Below, piece by piece: positions 1-7,840 of a stretch of 64,000 nucleotides of DNA. The stretch is from assembly GCF_003234085.1 (NCBI RefSeq), contig NZ_QKSD01000014.1:1-64000 (forward strand). Reading direction: 5' to 3'. The stretch is from Curtobacterium sp. MCPF17_052 (GTDB taxonomy: Bacteria > Actinomycetota > Actinomycetes > Actinomycetales > Microbacteriaceae). A program made the position numbers and the translations under genes. Under the pieces are notes generated by a model, which did no database searches, was not told the DNA's origin, and saw nothing but the letters and a program-made list of their open reading frames with translations. Numbering within the stretch: the stretch's first letter is position 1; every line of letters begins with the position of its first letter.

Positions 1-350
1 AGGAATTGCTTCATGACCCGACCAGCCGAAACCGATCGAGCACGAGGTCAATAAAATTGGCATTGACAATGTGCACGCTGTTGAGTTCTCAAGGACCAGA
101 CGCACTCCCCACACAACACCAACACGATGTCACGCCAGAGAGGCTGGTTCGTTGCCCGGGGAAGCACGGGGCCGGATTGCATCTTCCAGGTCAGTGACCC
201 GGTCAGTGTCTCGGCCGTTCCGTTCTCCGCCTCAGCGGCAACGAGTGATTACTTTACGCACGGGTGAACGGCAGCGCCAAGCCAGCTCGACACCCGGGCG
301 TGTCGCGTTGTACGCGGAGTGATGGGTACGCGCCCCCAGGAACGCCGGAA
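1..350 (-). other. Gene-free leader region, probably upstream of an rRNA operon
   Basis: No credible coding frame is present in this stretch. Read on the minus strand it contains a BoxA-like antitermination element, an AT-rich tract around 45-70 and a long untranslated run to the window edge, which is how the 5' leader of an actinobacterial 16S rRNA gene looks. The rRNA itself would lie outside the window to the left. The call rests on the BoxA-like motif and the lack of genes; no rRNA sequence is visible here. Confidence 0.45.
79..93 (-). promoter_or_regulatory. BoxA-like antitermination element of an rrn leader
   Basis: The minus strand reads CTTGAGAACTCAACA, closely matching the NusB/S10-binding BoxA core (TTGAGAACTCAA) that precedes 16S and 23S rRNA in mycobacteria and other actinobacteria. 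It lies in a gene-free stretch and points off the left edge, so the rRNA operon should begin just outside the window. Confidence 0.5.
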
Positions 351-376
351 GGCGCGGTGCGAACCCGCACCGCGCC
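351..376 (-). terminator. Hairpin terminator after rlmN
   Basis: An 11-bp perfect stem (GGCGCGGTGCG at 351-361 pairing with 366-376) with a 4-nt loop lies 46 bp beyond the rlmN stop. There is no strong U-run, as is common for high-GC actinobacterial terminators. Confidence 0.55.
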
Positions 377-422
377 TCCTGGCAGACCCGTCGCCATGGC
401 GACCGGCATCGAGAACGCTTCG

Positions 423-1655
423 TCAGTCGGCCGCGGCCAACTGCCCGCAGGCACCGTCGATCTCCTTGCCGCGGGTGTCGCGGAGGGTCGTCGGGATGCC
501 GGCGGCGTTGAGTCGGCGGACGAACTCGTCCTGCACGTGGACCTCGGACGACGTCCACACGGAGCCGGGCGTCGGGTTCAGCGGGATCGGGTTGACGTGC
601 ACCCAGCCCTTGCCACGCTTGTTGAGCTTCTCCGCCAGCAGGTCAGCTCGCCAGGCGTGGTCGTTCATGTCCTTGATGAGCGCGTACTCGATCGACACTC
701 GCCGACCGGTCTTGACGTAGTAGTTGTGGGCGGCGTCGATCGCCTCGTCAGCCTTCCACTTCGAGTTCACCGGGATGAGCTCGTCACGGAGTTCGTCGTC
801 GGGTGCGTGCAGCGAGAGCGCGAAGGTCACGGGGATGTCCTCTTCCGCGAGCTTGAGCATCGCCGGCACCAGGCCCACGGTCGAGATCGTGATACCGCGG
901 GCACTCATGCCCAGGCCGTTCGGCTGCGGAGCGACCATGATCCGCACGGCGTCCATCACGCGCTTGTAGTTCGCGAGCGGCTCCCCCATGCCCATGAACA
1001 CGATGTTCGTCACGCGCTCGGCGTCGACACGGTCCTGCCCGCCCTTGCGCGGGTCTCCCCCGAGTTCCCCGGCGGCGATGGCGGCGTTCGCGCGGACGAT
1101 CTGCTCGATGATCTCGGCCGTCGACATGTTCCGGGTGAGGCCGGCCTGTCCGGTCGCGCAGAACGGGCAGTTCATGCCACAGCCGGCCTGGGATGAGACG
1201 CAGAGGGTGATGCGACCGGGGTAGCGCATGAGCACCGACTCGACCAGGGCGCCGTCGTGCAGCTTCCAGAGGAACTTGATCGTGTCGCCCTTGTCGGTCT
1301 CGAGACGACGGGTCTCAGTCAGCATGGGCGGCAGCATCCCGGCGACGAGTTCCTCGCGCTGGGCCGCCGGCAGGTCGGTCATCTTCGCCGGGTCGGACGT
1401 GTAGTGCGTGAAGTAGTGGGTGGCGAGCTGCTTGGCGCGGAACCCGGGCAGACCGAGTTCCTTCACCTTGGCTTCGCGCTCCGCCACCGTCAGGTCCGCC
1501 AGGTGCACCGGCGGCTTGCCCCGCTTCGGGGACGCGAACTGCAGCAGCGGCCGACCGTCGGTCCCGGTCGCCTGCTGCCATCCTTCGGTGCGCGGGCGCA
1601 CCTGCGGGCGGGCAGAGCGCTGCTCCTCGAACGGTGTGCGGGTGTCGGTGGCCAT
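423..1655 (-). CDS. rlmN: 23S rRNA (adenine2503-C2)-methyltransferase RlmN
   Basis: Radical-SAM enzyme that methylates C2 of A2503 in 23S rRNA (and A37 of some tRNAs), tuning the ribosomal exit tunnel. The 410-residue protein is of family length. It carries the radical-SAM CxxxCxxC cluster (Cys159, Cys163, Cys166 in CGMNCPFC), the GMGEPLANY SAM motif, and near the C-terminus the conserved catalytic Cys403 (DGACGQ), so it should be active. I start at the ATG at 1655 rather than the GTG one codon earlier. A TAAGCT -10-like hexamer sits only 6 nt before that ATG, so the mRNA may be leaderless. It is separated from the NlpC/P60 gene upstream by about 100 bp. Confidence 0.95.
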   Translation of the reverse strand: MATDTRTPFEEQRSARPQVRPRTEGWQQATGTDGRPLLQFASPKRGKPPVHLADLTVAEREAKVKELGLPGFRAKQLATHYFTHYTSDPAKMTDLPAAQREELVAGMLPPMLTETRRLETDKGDTIKFLWKLHDGALVESVLMRYPGRITLCVSSQAGCGMNCPFCATGQAGLTRNMSTAEIIEQIVRANAAIAAGELGGDPRKGGQDRVDAERVTNIVFMGMGEPLANYKRVMDAVRIMVAPQPNGLGMSARGITISTVGLVPAMLKLAEEDIPVTFALSLHAPDDELRDELIPVNSKWKADEAIDAAHNYYVKTGRRVSIEYALIKDMNDHAWRADLLAEKLNKRGKGWVHVNPIPLNPTPGSVWTSSEVHVQDEFVRRLNAAGIPTTLRDTRGKEIDGACGQLAAAD

Positions 1656-1762
1656 CACTCCAGCTTACGGGAGGCCCGCAACCCCTCGAGCGCGCCGGTC
1701 CGGCCCGTCAGGTGGTCGCCGCCCCGGGTCCGTGTCCTGCTCCGGGTACGGGTGGTCGCCGC

Positions 1763-2671
1763 TCAGGAACCGGCGGGCAGGAGCCGGCTGAAGTGGTGCG
1801 CGGCCGGGTACATCGGGACGATGTCGACGACCTCGCCCGGGTGCGGTGCCTGGAGCACGAGCCCCTGGCCGAGGTACAGGCCGACGTGGTCCTCGTCGTC
1901 GTAGACCACCAGGTCGCCCGGCAGCGCCTCGGACTCGGGCACCGTCGTCGCAGCGGCGTCCTGTGTCGGGACGTAGTGGGCGAGCTGGATGCCGACCGCC
2001 TGGTACGCCACCATCGTCAGCCCGGAGCAGTCGATGCCCGAGTGGCTGGCCCCGCCCTCGACGTAGGGGTCGCCGAGGTACTGCAGTGCCGTCTGGAGCA
2101 CGGTGGCGCGGTCGCCGCCGGCCGAGAGCGCAGCCGACAGTGCCGACTTCGCCTGGGTCTCGGTCACGCCGAAGCGGAGCACCAGCGTCGGGTACGACAC
2201 GATCGAGGTGGTCGTCACGCCGTCCGAGGACACGATCGGCACCTGGACGTCGTGGGCGACCGTGTAGGTCTGCAGGTCCTGCGACGTGGTGGTGGTCGCC
2301 GGAGCGGGGACGGCCGTCGCCGCCTCCGCCGGGATCGACAACGACAGCGTCGAGGTGATCGCGAGCGCCGGCGCGAGGAGCAGCGCGGCACGCTTGGCGT
2401 TCGCGGCGCGGCGGACGTGGCGCGGATCGGCGACGCGCTCGGCACGGAGTGCGGCGTTCCGCGAGACGAAGGCGTTCGTCGTCGGCTGCACGGCTCGGGC
2501 GGGAGCGAGCGCGACCACGCGGGCCGGGCGGCGGTGCTCGACGAAGGTGGAGCGGGCGACGGCCGGACCCGCTGCTGAGCGGCGGCCACGGGTGCGCGGT
2601 CCGGGTGTGGAGGTCGGGACGGGTGCGGCTCGACGGTCGTCGTCGAGTGCGGGCAGAGCGTGGCGTCCCAT
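1763..2671 (-). CDS. Secreted NlpC/P60 peptidoglycan hydrolase
   Basis: 302-residue cell-wall hydrolase of the NlpC/P60 (CHAP-like cysteine peptidase) superfamily, which cleaves peptide stems of peptidoglycan. Residues 1-92 are a basic, disordered cytoplasmic-looking stretch. A hydrophobic segment (about 94-115) ends in an AEA-type signal-peptidase site, so the mature domain is exported. The catalytic Cys215 is in GIDCSG, followed by His262 (DEDHVGLY) and a third polar residue near His278. A GGAAGGA ribosome-binding site sits just before the ATG at 2671. The long leader before the signal peptide is unusual; it could be a real N-in extension or reflect a start further in. Substrate specificity cannot be read from the sequence. 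Confidence 0.88.
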   Translation of the reverse strand: MGRHALPALDDDRRAAPVPTSTPGPRTRGRRSAAGPAVARSTFVEHRRPARVVALAPARAVQPTTNAFVSRNAALRAERVADPRHVRRAANAKRAALLLAPALAITSTLSLSIPAEAATAVPAPATTTTSQDLQTYTVAHDVQVPIVSSDGVTTTSIVSYPTLVLRFGVTETQAKSALSAALSAGGDRATVLQTALQYLGDPYVEGGASHSGIDCSGLTMVAYQAVGIQLAHYVPTQDAAATTVPESEALPGDLVVYDDEDHVGLYLGQGLVLQAPHPGEVVDIVPMYPAAHHFSRLLPAGS

Positions 2672-2827
2672 GGTTCCTTCCGGGTCCGAGGCGCCCAGTC
2701 TGAGCGGCGACTCGGGAAGATAACGTATTGGTCACGAACCTGATCTCGCCTGGGGAACCGGGCCACGAACCTGCGGTCCGTCACAGGCTCGCCGACCCGA
2801 CCCGACGCGTCTCACCGGCGGAACTCG

Positions 2828-3544
2828 TCACGCGGAGGCGAGCCGGGCCTCCCGTCCCTCGGCGAGCGCGTCGAGTCGTGCGGCGAGCGCGACCACGGAG
2901 GCATCGACCGGGGTTGCCGCGTCCGCGGCGAGCGCGCCGGGCACCGGTGCCCCCGCCCGGAGTGCGACGGGCAGGACGCCGGCCCAGGTGCGGTGATCCT
3001 CGCCGTCGTCGGGTGACTCCCCCACACCGGCGGCGCGGACCTTGACGCTGGCGGCGTCGAGCGGGAGTTGCAGGACCTGGGTCTGGCGGACCTCCTTCGC
3101 GGTCATCTCGCGCAGTTCCGCCCGACGACCCGGCATGAGGTGGTCGGACACCTGGCGGAGCGCGTCCGCCCGGAGCTCGGCCGGCACCACGGTGGCCCGT
3201 CCGACCACCATCGCGCTGCGGTAGTTCGCCGAGCTGTCGAAGGTCGAGCGGGCGAAGACGATGCCGTCGACGTGGGTGATCGTGGCCGAGACGGGGACGC
3301 CGTTCGCGCCGGCGTCGAGGAAGAGTCCGCCGCCGGTCGAGCCGTGCAGCAGCAGGACCGGTCCGGCACCGAGGTCGCCGACGCCGTAGAGGAAGGGCAG
3401 CACGATCGGGAAGCCGTCGCGGACCAGGCCGACGTGGGCGACGAAGCCCTCGGCGAGGACCTGGCGGAGGGCCTCGGGGTCGGTCTGCTGGCGGTCGCGG
3501 AGGCGTCGGACGGTCAGGGAGGGCAGGGCGTCGTCGGTGGGCAC
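2828..3544 (-). CDS. Pyridoxamine 5'-phosphate oxidase-family FMN-binding protein
   Basis: 238-residue protein of the split-barrel flavin-nucleotide-binding group. These are short PNPOx-like proteins that bind FMN or F420 and reduce small molecules, and are often annotated as nitroimidazole-resistance-like. The family features are visible: an opening strand with GFVAHVGLVRDGFPIVLPFLYG, the glycine-rich HGSTGGG loop, and the SSANYRSAMVVGRATVV core strand. The gene is divergent from a MocR regulator with only 57 bp between the two starts, an arrangement typical of MocR regulation of a vitamin-B6- or flavin-linked target. The true substrate is unknown; I infer MocR control from position only. 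Confidence 0.8.
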   Translation of the reverse strand: MPTDDALPSLTVRRLRDRQQTDPEALRQVLAEGFVAHVGLVRDGFPIVLPFLYGVGDLGAGPVLLLHGSTGGGLFLDAGANGVPVSATITHVDGIVFARSTFDSSANYRSAMVVGRATVVPAELRADALRQVSDHLMPGRRAELREMTAKEVRQTQVLQLPLDAASVKVRAAGVGESPDDGEDHRTWAGVLPVALRAGAPVPGALAADAATPVDASVVALAARLDALAEGREARLASA

Positions 3545-3601
3545 ACCTCGACGCTAGGGTCGGGACTGGATCAGCACGTAGACCAGATCGGGGCAGTTCG
3601 A

Positions 3602-5095
3602 GTGGACCAGTCGAGCAAGGTGGCCGCCGTCGTCGCCCGGGTCCGACGACTGGTCCACGACGGGACGCTCGGCGCCGACGACCCGCTGCCGTCCACTCGT
3701 GCCCTGGCGGCCGAGCTCGGGGTGGCGCGCGGGACCGTGGTGGCGGCGTACGAGCAGCTCGACGGCGAGGGCTACATCCGGACGCGTCACGGGGCCGCTG
3801 CACGGGTGGTCGGGGGCGCGGCCTCCGGCGCGGGGACCCGGCCGGTCGCGTCCGACGCGGACCCGGGTCCCCGGGTGGGCGGCGGGACGAACGTGGACCG
3901 TGCCTCCCGCCCGGGGCCGCCGCTGGACTGTCGGCCGGGGATCCCCGCCGTCACCGCGATCAGCCCGCGGGACTGGCGGGCGGCATGGCGGGCTGCCGCC
4001 GAGGCACCGCTGCGCAACGAACTGTCGAACCCGCTGGGCCTCCCCGCGCTGCGGGAGCAGGTCGTCGCGCAGCTCGGTCTGGCGCGCGGCTTCAGCCCGC
4101 CGGTGTCCGACGTCGTGGTCGCGGCGGGGACCTCGGAGGCACTCTCGCTGCTCGTCGAGGCACTCCGGTCCCGGCTCGGTCGTGCCCCGCGCATCGCGGT
4201 CGAGGACCCCGGCTACCGCTCCGGCCACCGCGCGCTGACGAGTGCGGGCGCGGAACTCGTCGCCGTGCCGGTCGGGCCGGACGGCATCGACCTGGCGGTC
4301 CTCGCGACGACGTCGGCCGACGCGGTCGTCGTCTCGCCGACGCACCAGTACCCGCTCGGGTCCGTGATGCCGGTCGGCCACCGGCGGGCGCTCCTCACGC
4401 AGGCCGCCGTGGCGGGGATGGTCGTCGTCGAGGACGACTACGACTCCGAGCTCAGACACCGTGGCACACCCGTTCCGGCGCTCGCGGCGCTCGACACCGA
4501 GGGGGTGGTCGTGCACCTCGGCGGGTTCTCGAAGACCCTCGACCCGCGGTTGCGGTGCGCCTACGTCGTCCTGCCGGGCTCGGCCGGTCCGCTCCGTGAC
4601 GCGGTCGTCGCCGCTCGGACGTCGCGTGGCGCCGTCGTTGCGGAGCCGGTGCAGGTCGCGATCGCCCACCTGCTCCGGACCGGCGCGTACCGGCGGCACC
4701 TGGGCCGGGTCCGGCGGGACTACACGCACCGCCGTGAGCGGATCGCGCTCCGGCTGACGGACAGCGCGGTCCCCGGCCTGGAGGCTCGTGCCCTGACCGG
4801 TGGGCTGCACGCGGTCCTGACGTGGCCGGCTCCGGCGGCGGGTGCGCCTGTGACGGGCGCTGGTGCGGCCGTTCCGTCCGGCGCGGACGTGGCGGCGCAG
4901 GCGGCTGCGGCCGGGGTCCTCGTGGCAGACCTCGCGGACTACGAGACCGAGCGGTCCGGCCCCGGGGCGGCGCTCGGGTACGGAATCGCGCTCGGGTACG
5001 GGGTGGTGCTCGGCTACGGGGCGGTGACGCTGCCGGAACTCGACCGGGCGCTCGACGTGGTGCTCGCGGCGATCCGCGGACCGGTGGCGACCTGA
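3602..5095 (+). CDS. MocR/PdxR-type GntR regulator with aminotransferase domain
   Basis: 497-residue transcriptional regulator made of an N-terminal GntR winged helix (about 1-65, with LPSTRALAAELGVARGTV) fused to a fold-type I PLP-binding aminotransferase-like domain. PLP-site features are present: VVVEDDYDSE, and the Schiff-base lysine in HLGGFSKTLDP. Such proteins sense pyridoxal phosphate or an amino acid and control an adjacent divergent gene, here the FMN-binding oxidase-like protein. I chose GTG 3602: the open frame runs upstream to 3068, but that part lies inside the divergent gene. The C-terminus carries three tandem LGYG-x-x(x) repeats (about 4973-5030), probably an expanded codon repeat. 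Possible binding half-sites (TGGATCAG, TGGACCAG) lie between the starts. Confidence 0.85.
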   Translation: MDQSSKVAAVVARVRRLVHDGTLGADDPLPSTRALAAELGVARGTVVAAYEQLDGEGYIRTRHGAAARVVGGAASGAGTRPVASDADPGPRVGGGTNVDRASRPGPPLDCRPGIPAVTAISPRDWRAAWRAAAEAPLRNELSNPLGLPALREQVVAQLGLARGFSPPVSDVVVAAGTSEALSLLVEALRSRLGRAPRIAVEDPGYRSGHRALTSAGAELVAVPVGPDGIDLAVLATTSADAVVVSPTHQYPLGSVMPVGHRRALLTQAAVAGMVVVEDDYDSELRHRGTPVPALAALDTEGVVVHLGGFSKTLDPRLRCAYVVLPGSAGPLRDAVVAARTSRGAVVAEPVQVAIAHLLRTGAYRRHLGRVRRDYTHRRERIALRLTDSAVPGLEARALTGGLHAVLTWPAPAAGAPVTGAGAAVPSGADVAAQAAAAGVLVADLADYETERSGPGAALGYGIALGYGVVLGYGAVTLPELDRALDVVLAAIRGPVAT

Positions 5096-5152
5096 CCGGA
5101 GTGGTGCAGCCTCCCGGCCGTCACGGATGACGTCGAGGACGCACGCGGTCGG

Positions 5153-5320
5153 TCACCGTCGGCGGACGCGCTCCGTGGTGCCGGTGCGCCAGAGGTCGTC
5201 CAAGGACGGGACCGGCATGTCCGCCGGGATGGCCCAGCCCCGTCGCGCCGCCTTGCGGGCCGAACGGTAGGTGGTGACGTGGAGCGGCTCCACGTCGTGG
5301 TTCGATTCGTACTTCGTCAT
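5153..5320 (-). CDS. Small basic hypothetical protein (55 aa)
   Basis: A 55-codon ORF beginning MTKYESNHDVEPLHV and rich in Arg/Lys/Trp (RKAARRGWAIPADMP). I recognise no family. It is supported as a gene by an AGGGAG ribosome-binding site 7-8 nt before the ATG at 5320, by codon usage like its neighbours, and by filling an otherwise empty gap between the MocR and MarR genes. It has no membrane segment or signal peptide. It could be a short conserved actinobacterial protein of unknown role; without homologs it stays hypothetical. Confidence 0.5.
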   Translation of the reverse strand: MTKYESNHDVEPLHVTTYRSARKAARRGWAIPADMPVPSLDDLWRTGTTERVRRR

Positions 5321-5606
5321 GGCGTGCTCCCTGTTCACGGCGCCCACCCTCCGCTGGCGATGTCCGGCTCCGGAAGACGGGGCCTGCGACCACCCGCGGA
5401 CTGCGGGACGCGAGACGAACTCTCTTCTTGGCGGGGACGCTACGTGACGTCGGAGGCGGCCGGGTGAACTGCACCGGAAGACAGCGCCATGCGGACGACG
5501 CCGCTGCGGTGAGACGCCGGCGTCACTGCGAGACGCCCCTGAACGACCGAGACGCCGCGGACTTCGGCGGCGTCTGGGCATCGCGTCGGCGTTTCGGGGG
5601 CTCAGC

Positions 5607-5715
5607 GGCGCCTCGGGCTGTGCGGCGCCTCGGGCTGTGCGGCGCCTCGGGCTGTGCGGCGCCTCGGGCTCCGCGGCGCCTCGGCCTCGGCGCCTCGGGC
5701 TGTGTGGCGCCTCTG
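5607..5715. repeat. 17-bp tandem repeat, about 6.5 copies
   Basis: The unit GGCGCCTCGGGCTGTGC is repeated head to tail from 5607: three identical copies, then variants at 5658, 5675 (shortened to 14 bp) and 5689, with a partial copy to 5715. Each unit contains the palindrome GGCGCC. It ends about 50 bp before the marR start; further upstream (5511-5575) GAGACGCC occurs three times. It is non-coding on both strands as far as I can tell. Confidence 0.85.
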
Positions 5716-5763
5716 CTCGCCGCGGATGTGCGTCCGGGCCGTCGCGGGCGGCAGGATGGTCGC

Positions 5764-6228
5764 ATGTCTGATGCACCTCCCGAGGGGATCGACGAACTGC
5801 TCGCAGCCTCGCGAGGACTCCTCGGAGTCGTCGCACGGTCCCTGGCCCCGGCGCTCGAGGACGTCACGGTCCCGCAGTTCCGCCTGATCGTCCTCGTCAC
5901 CACCCTCGGCCCGACCCGCTCCGGCGACCTGGCCGAACGACTGGCGGTCGGGCCGTCCACCCTCACCCGCAACGTCGACCGGCTCGTCGCGGACGGCTGG
6001 GTCGAACGACTGCCGAGCGCGGAGAGCCGCCGCGAGGTGCTCGTCGGCGCCACGGATCAGGGTCGCGCGCTGGTCGCCGACGTCATGGAGCGCCGTCGCG
6101 TCGAGATCGTCGGGCTGCTCGCGAGCCTCGGGGAGGACGAGCGCGCCACCGTGTTCGCCGGAGCCGCGGTGCTCCGACGGGCCATGCACGAACCGCTGCT
6201 CGAGGAGATCTCGGGCTTCGGCGGGTGA
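5764..6228 (+). CDS. MarR-family transcriptional regulator
   Basis: 154-residue winged-helix regulator. The MarR core is visible: helix LTVPQ-like FRLIVLVTTLGPTRSGDLAERLAVGPSTLTRNVDRL, the wing DGWVERLPSAESRREVLVGATDQG, and a C-terminal dimerisation helix. MarR proteins usually repress efflux or stress genes and release DNA on binding phenolic ligands. The frame is open further upstream, but the ATG at 5764 fits the family N-terminus. The gene is alone on its strand; the convergent neighbours at 6291 are membrane proteins. Its promoter region contains the 17-bp tandem repeat array, which may affect expression. Confidence 0.88.
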   Translation: MSDAPPEGIDELLAASRGLLGVVARSLAPALEDVTVPQFRLIVLVTTLGPTRSGDLAERLAVGPSTLTRNVDRLVADGWVERLPSAESRREVLVGATDQGRALVADVMERRRVEIVGLLASLGEDERATVFAGAAVLRRAMHEPLLEEISGFGG

Positions 6229-6290
6229 GGTCCTCGCGGCAGCGCTGACCGTCCGAGCTCAGCTCTGTCCGGGTTCAGCCCCGTCCGAGT

Positions 6291-6944
6291 TCAGCCCCGT
6301 TCGGCCTTCTCCCGCGTCGCACGCGCACGCGCCTTCTGCCGAGCGGCCTTCTCCCGACGCCGCCGCAGCTTCGGGTCGTGTCGCCGACGGTGCACCACCA
6401 CCGGCACGCCGACGCCCAGGAAGACCACGCTGCTGATCGCCACCCCCACCGACCGGTGCAGCGCGCGGGTGTTCCGGTCACGCGCAGCGTCCGACGCCGG
6501 CACCACGGAGTCCCGATCGCCCGGGTCGACGAGCACCGCGAACCGCTGTCCGCGGTGGAAGGCGTCCTCGTCGCGCGACGAGTACCGCTCGAGCTCGGTG
6601 GTGCTGCTCCACCCGTCGACGGTCTGCTGTGTGGTCGGGATCCACTCGTCCCAACTGCTGTGCCGACCGTGGTGGTGTTGCTTCCGGACGCTCACCACCT
6701 CGGCGGTGGCGCGCACCCCGATGCGATGGAGTTCCACGTTCTGGTCGTGCGCCGCGACCGCCGGACCGAGTCCGAACGCCGTGACGATCAGGCCCAGCGT
6801 GCCGAAGTAACCCAACAGGTTCGGCAGGAGCTGCCACACCCCGGCGCCGAACCGACGCCAGGTGAGCGGCTGGGCCGGTCGGCGAGGACGTCGACGACGA
6901 GCGGGCCGCCGCCCGGGCTGCCCGGGTCGAGCAGGTCGGGTCAC
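6291..6944 (-). CDS. DUF3592-like membrane protein
   Basis: 217-residue protein with one membrane segment near residues 30-55 (LLPNLLGYFGTLGLIVTAFG), an extracytoplasmic beta-rich stretch of the DUF3592 type (ATAEVVSVRKQHHHG ... RGQRFAVLVDPGDRDSVV), a second membrane segment (VAISSVVFLGVGVPVVV) and a very basic C-terminal tail. The function of the family is unknown. The start is the GTG at 6944, which overlaps the TGA of the upstream membrane gene as GTGA, so the two are translationally coupled. The open frame continues far upstream of this GTG, but that part is antisense-like and is dropped. Confidence 0.7.
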   Translation of the reverse strand: MTRPARPGQPGRRPARRRRPRRPAQPLTWRRFGAGVWQLLPNLLGYFGTLGLIVTAFGLGPAVAAHDQNVELHRIGVRATAEVVSVRKQHHHGRHSSWDEWIPTTQQTVDGWSSTTELERYSSRDEDAFHRGQRFAVLVDPGDRDSVVPASDAARDRNTRALHRSVGVAISSVVFLGVGVPVVVHRRRHDPKLRRRREKAARQKARARATREKAERG

Positions 6945-7690
6945 GCCCCGACCTCCGGACACGCGTCGACGTGTGGGTCCGCGTCGGCCTCCGACACCGC
7001 GTGCCGCCGCAGATCCCGCCGGCGGACGACGATCAACGCGACGACGACGGCGAGGACCACCGGGAGCAGGAGGACCGGCGGGAAGGAGTACGGGTTCCCC
7101 GCGACGAGGCCGGTCAGCAGGAAGAACGGCCCGGTCGACAGCACCGACGAGACGAGGGCCACCACCACCCAGCCCCACACGACCAGGCGCGTCAGTCGAC
7201 GATCGCGGGCCGCGAGGTCGTTCGAGGCGTAGTGCGGCGCCGGTCGTCGGAGCGCCCGACGCGCGAGGGCCAGCACGAAGGCCAGGACGATGCCGAACAA
7301 CACCAGCGCCCCGACGAAGCCGCCGGGGCCGAAGCTCAGTCCGAGCCCGAAGCTCAGGCTGGCACCGATCGACAGCGGGATGCACACGAGGACGACCCCG
7401 ACGTGCACGAGCCGCCGCGCCGGCCCTGCGACCAGCATGCCGAGTCCGGCGAGGACGGCCGCGACGGGGACACCGCCGAAGACCAGCCCCAGGACCGCCT
7501 GGCCGAGGGGTTCCGGCAGTCGCAGGAGCCGCCCGAACGGCAGGCTCAGGAGCGCCGCGTTGACCACGACGACGGCGACCAGGACGATCGTCGCGAACAC
7601 CCACGACCCCGCACCCGGCCCCACCGACGGCTCGGCCGCCCTCGCCCCCGCGTGCTCCTCGTCCGGCCACGGCGCTGCTGGACCCGTCAT
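6941..7690 (-). CDS. Polytopic membrane protein of unknown function
   Basis: 249-residue integral membrane protein with about six to seven hydrophobic helices (first at about 30-55, then 70-90, 95-115, 120-150, 170-195, 205-225) and an acidic, Asp/His-containing C-terminus. I recognise no family. It is the first gene of a two-gene unit with the DUF3592-like protein (4-bp overlap), so they may form one membrane complex. The start at 7690 is the first ATG of the frame and leaves 150 bp to the divergent MFS gene, enough for promoters in both directions. Confidence 0.7.
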   Translation of the reverse strand: MTGPAAPWPDEEHAGARAAEPSVGPGAGSWVFATIVLVAVVVVNAALLSLPFGRLLRLPEPLGQAVLGLVFGGVPVAAVLAGLGMLVAGPARRLVHVGVVLVCIPLSIGASLSFGLGLSFGPGGFVGALVLFGIVLAFVLALARRALRRPAPHYASNDLAARDRRLTRLVVWGWVVVALVSSVLSTGPFFLLTGLVAGNPYSFPPVLLLPVVLAVVVALIVVRRRDLRRHAVSEADADPHVDACPEVGA

Positions 7691-7840
7691 GTGTTCCCCC
7701 TGTCCCCTCCTTCCATCCTGCCCACCTCGGCCGCTGGCGTCCGGGAGGCCCGCCGCAGCCGAGCGCGTCTCGGTCCGGGGACGAACGGGCAGCGACCGTC
7801 ACACCGGAATGGACGGCGCCGGAGCGCGCTTGTCGCGTCC

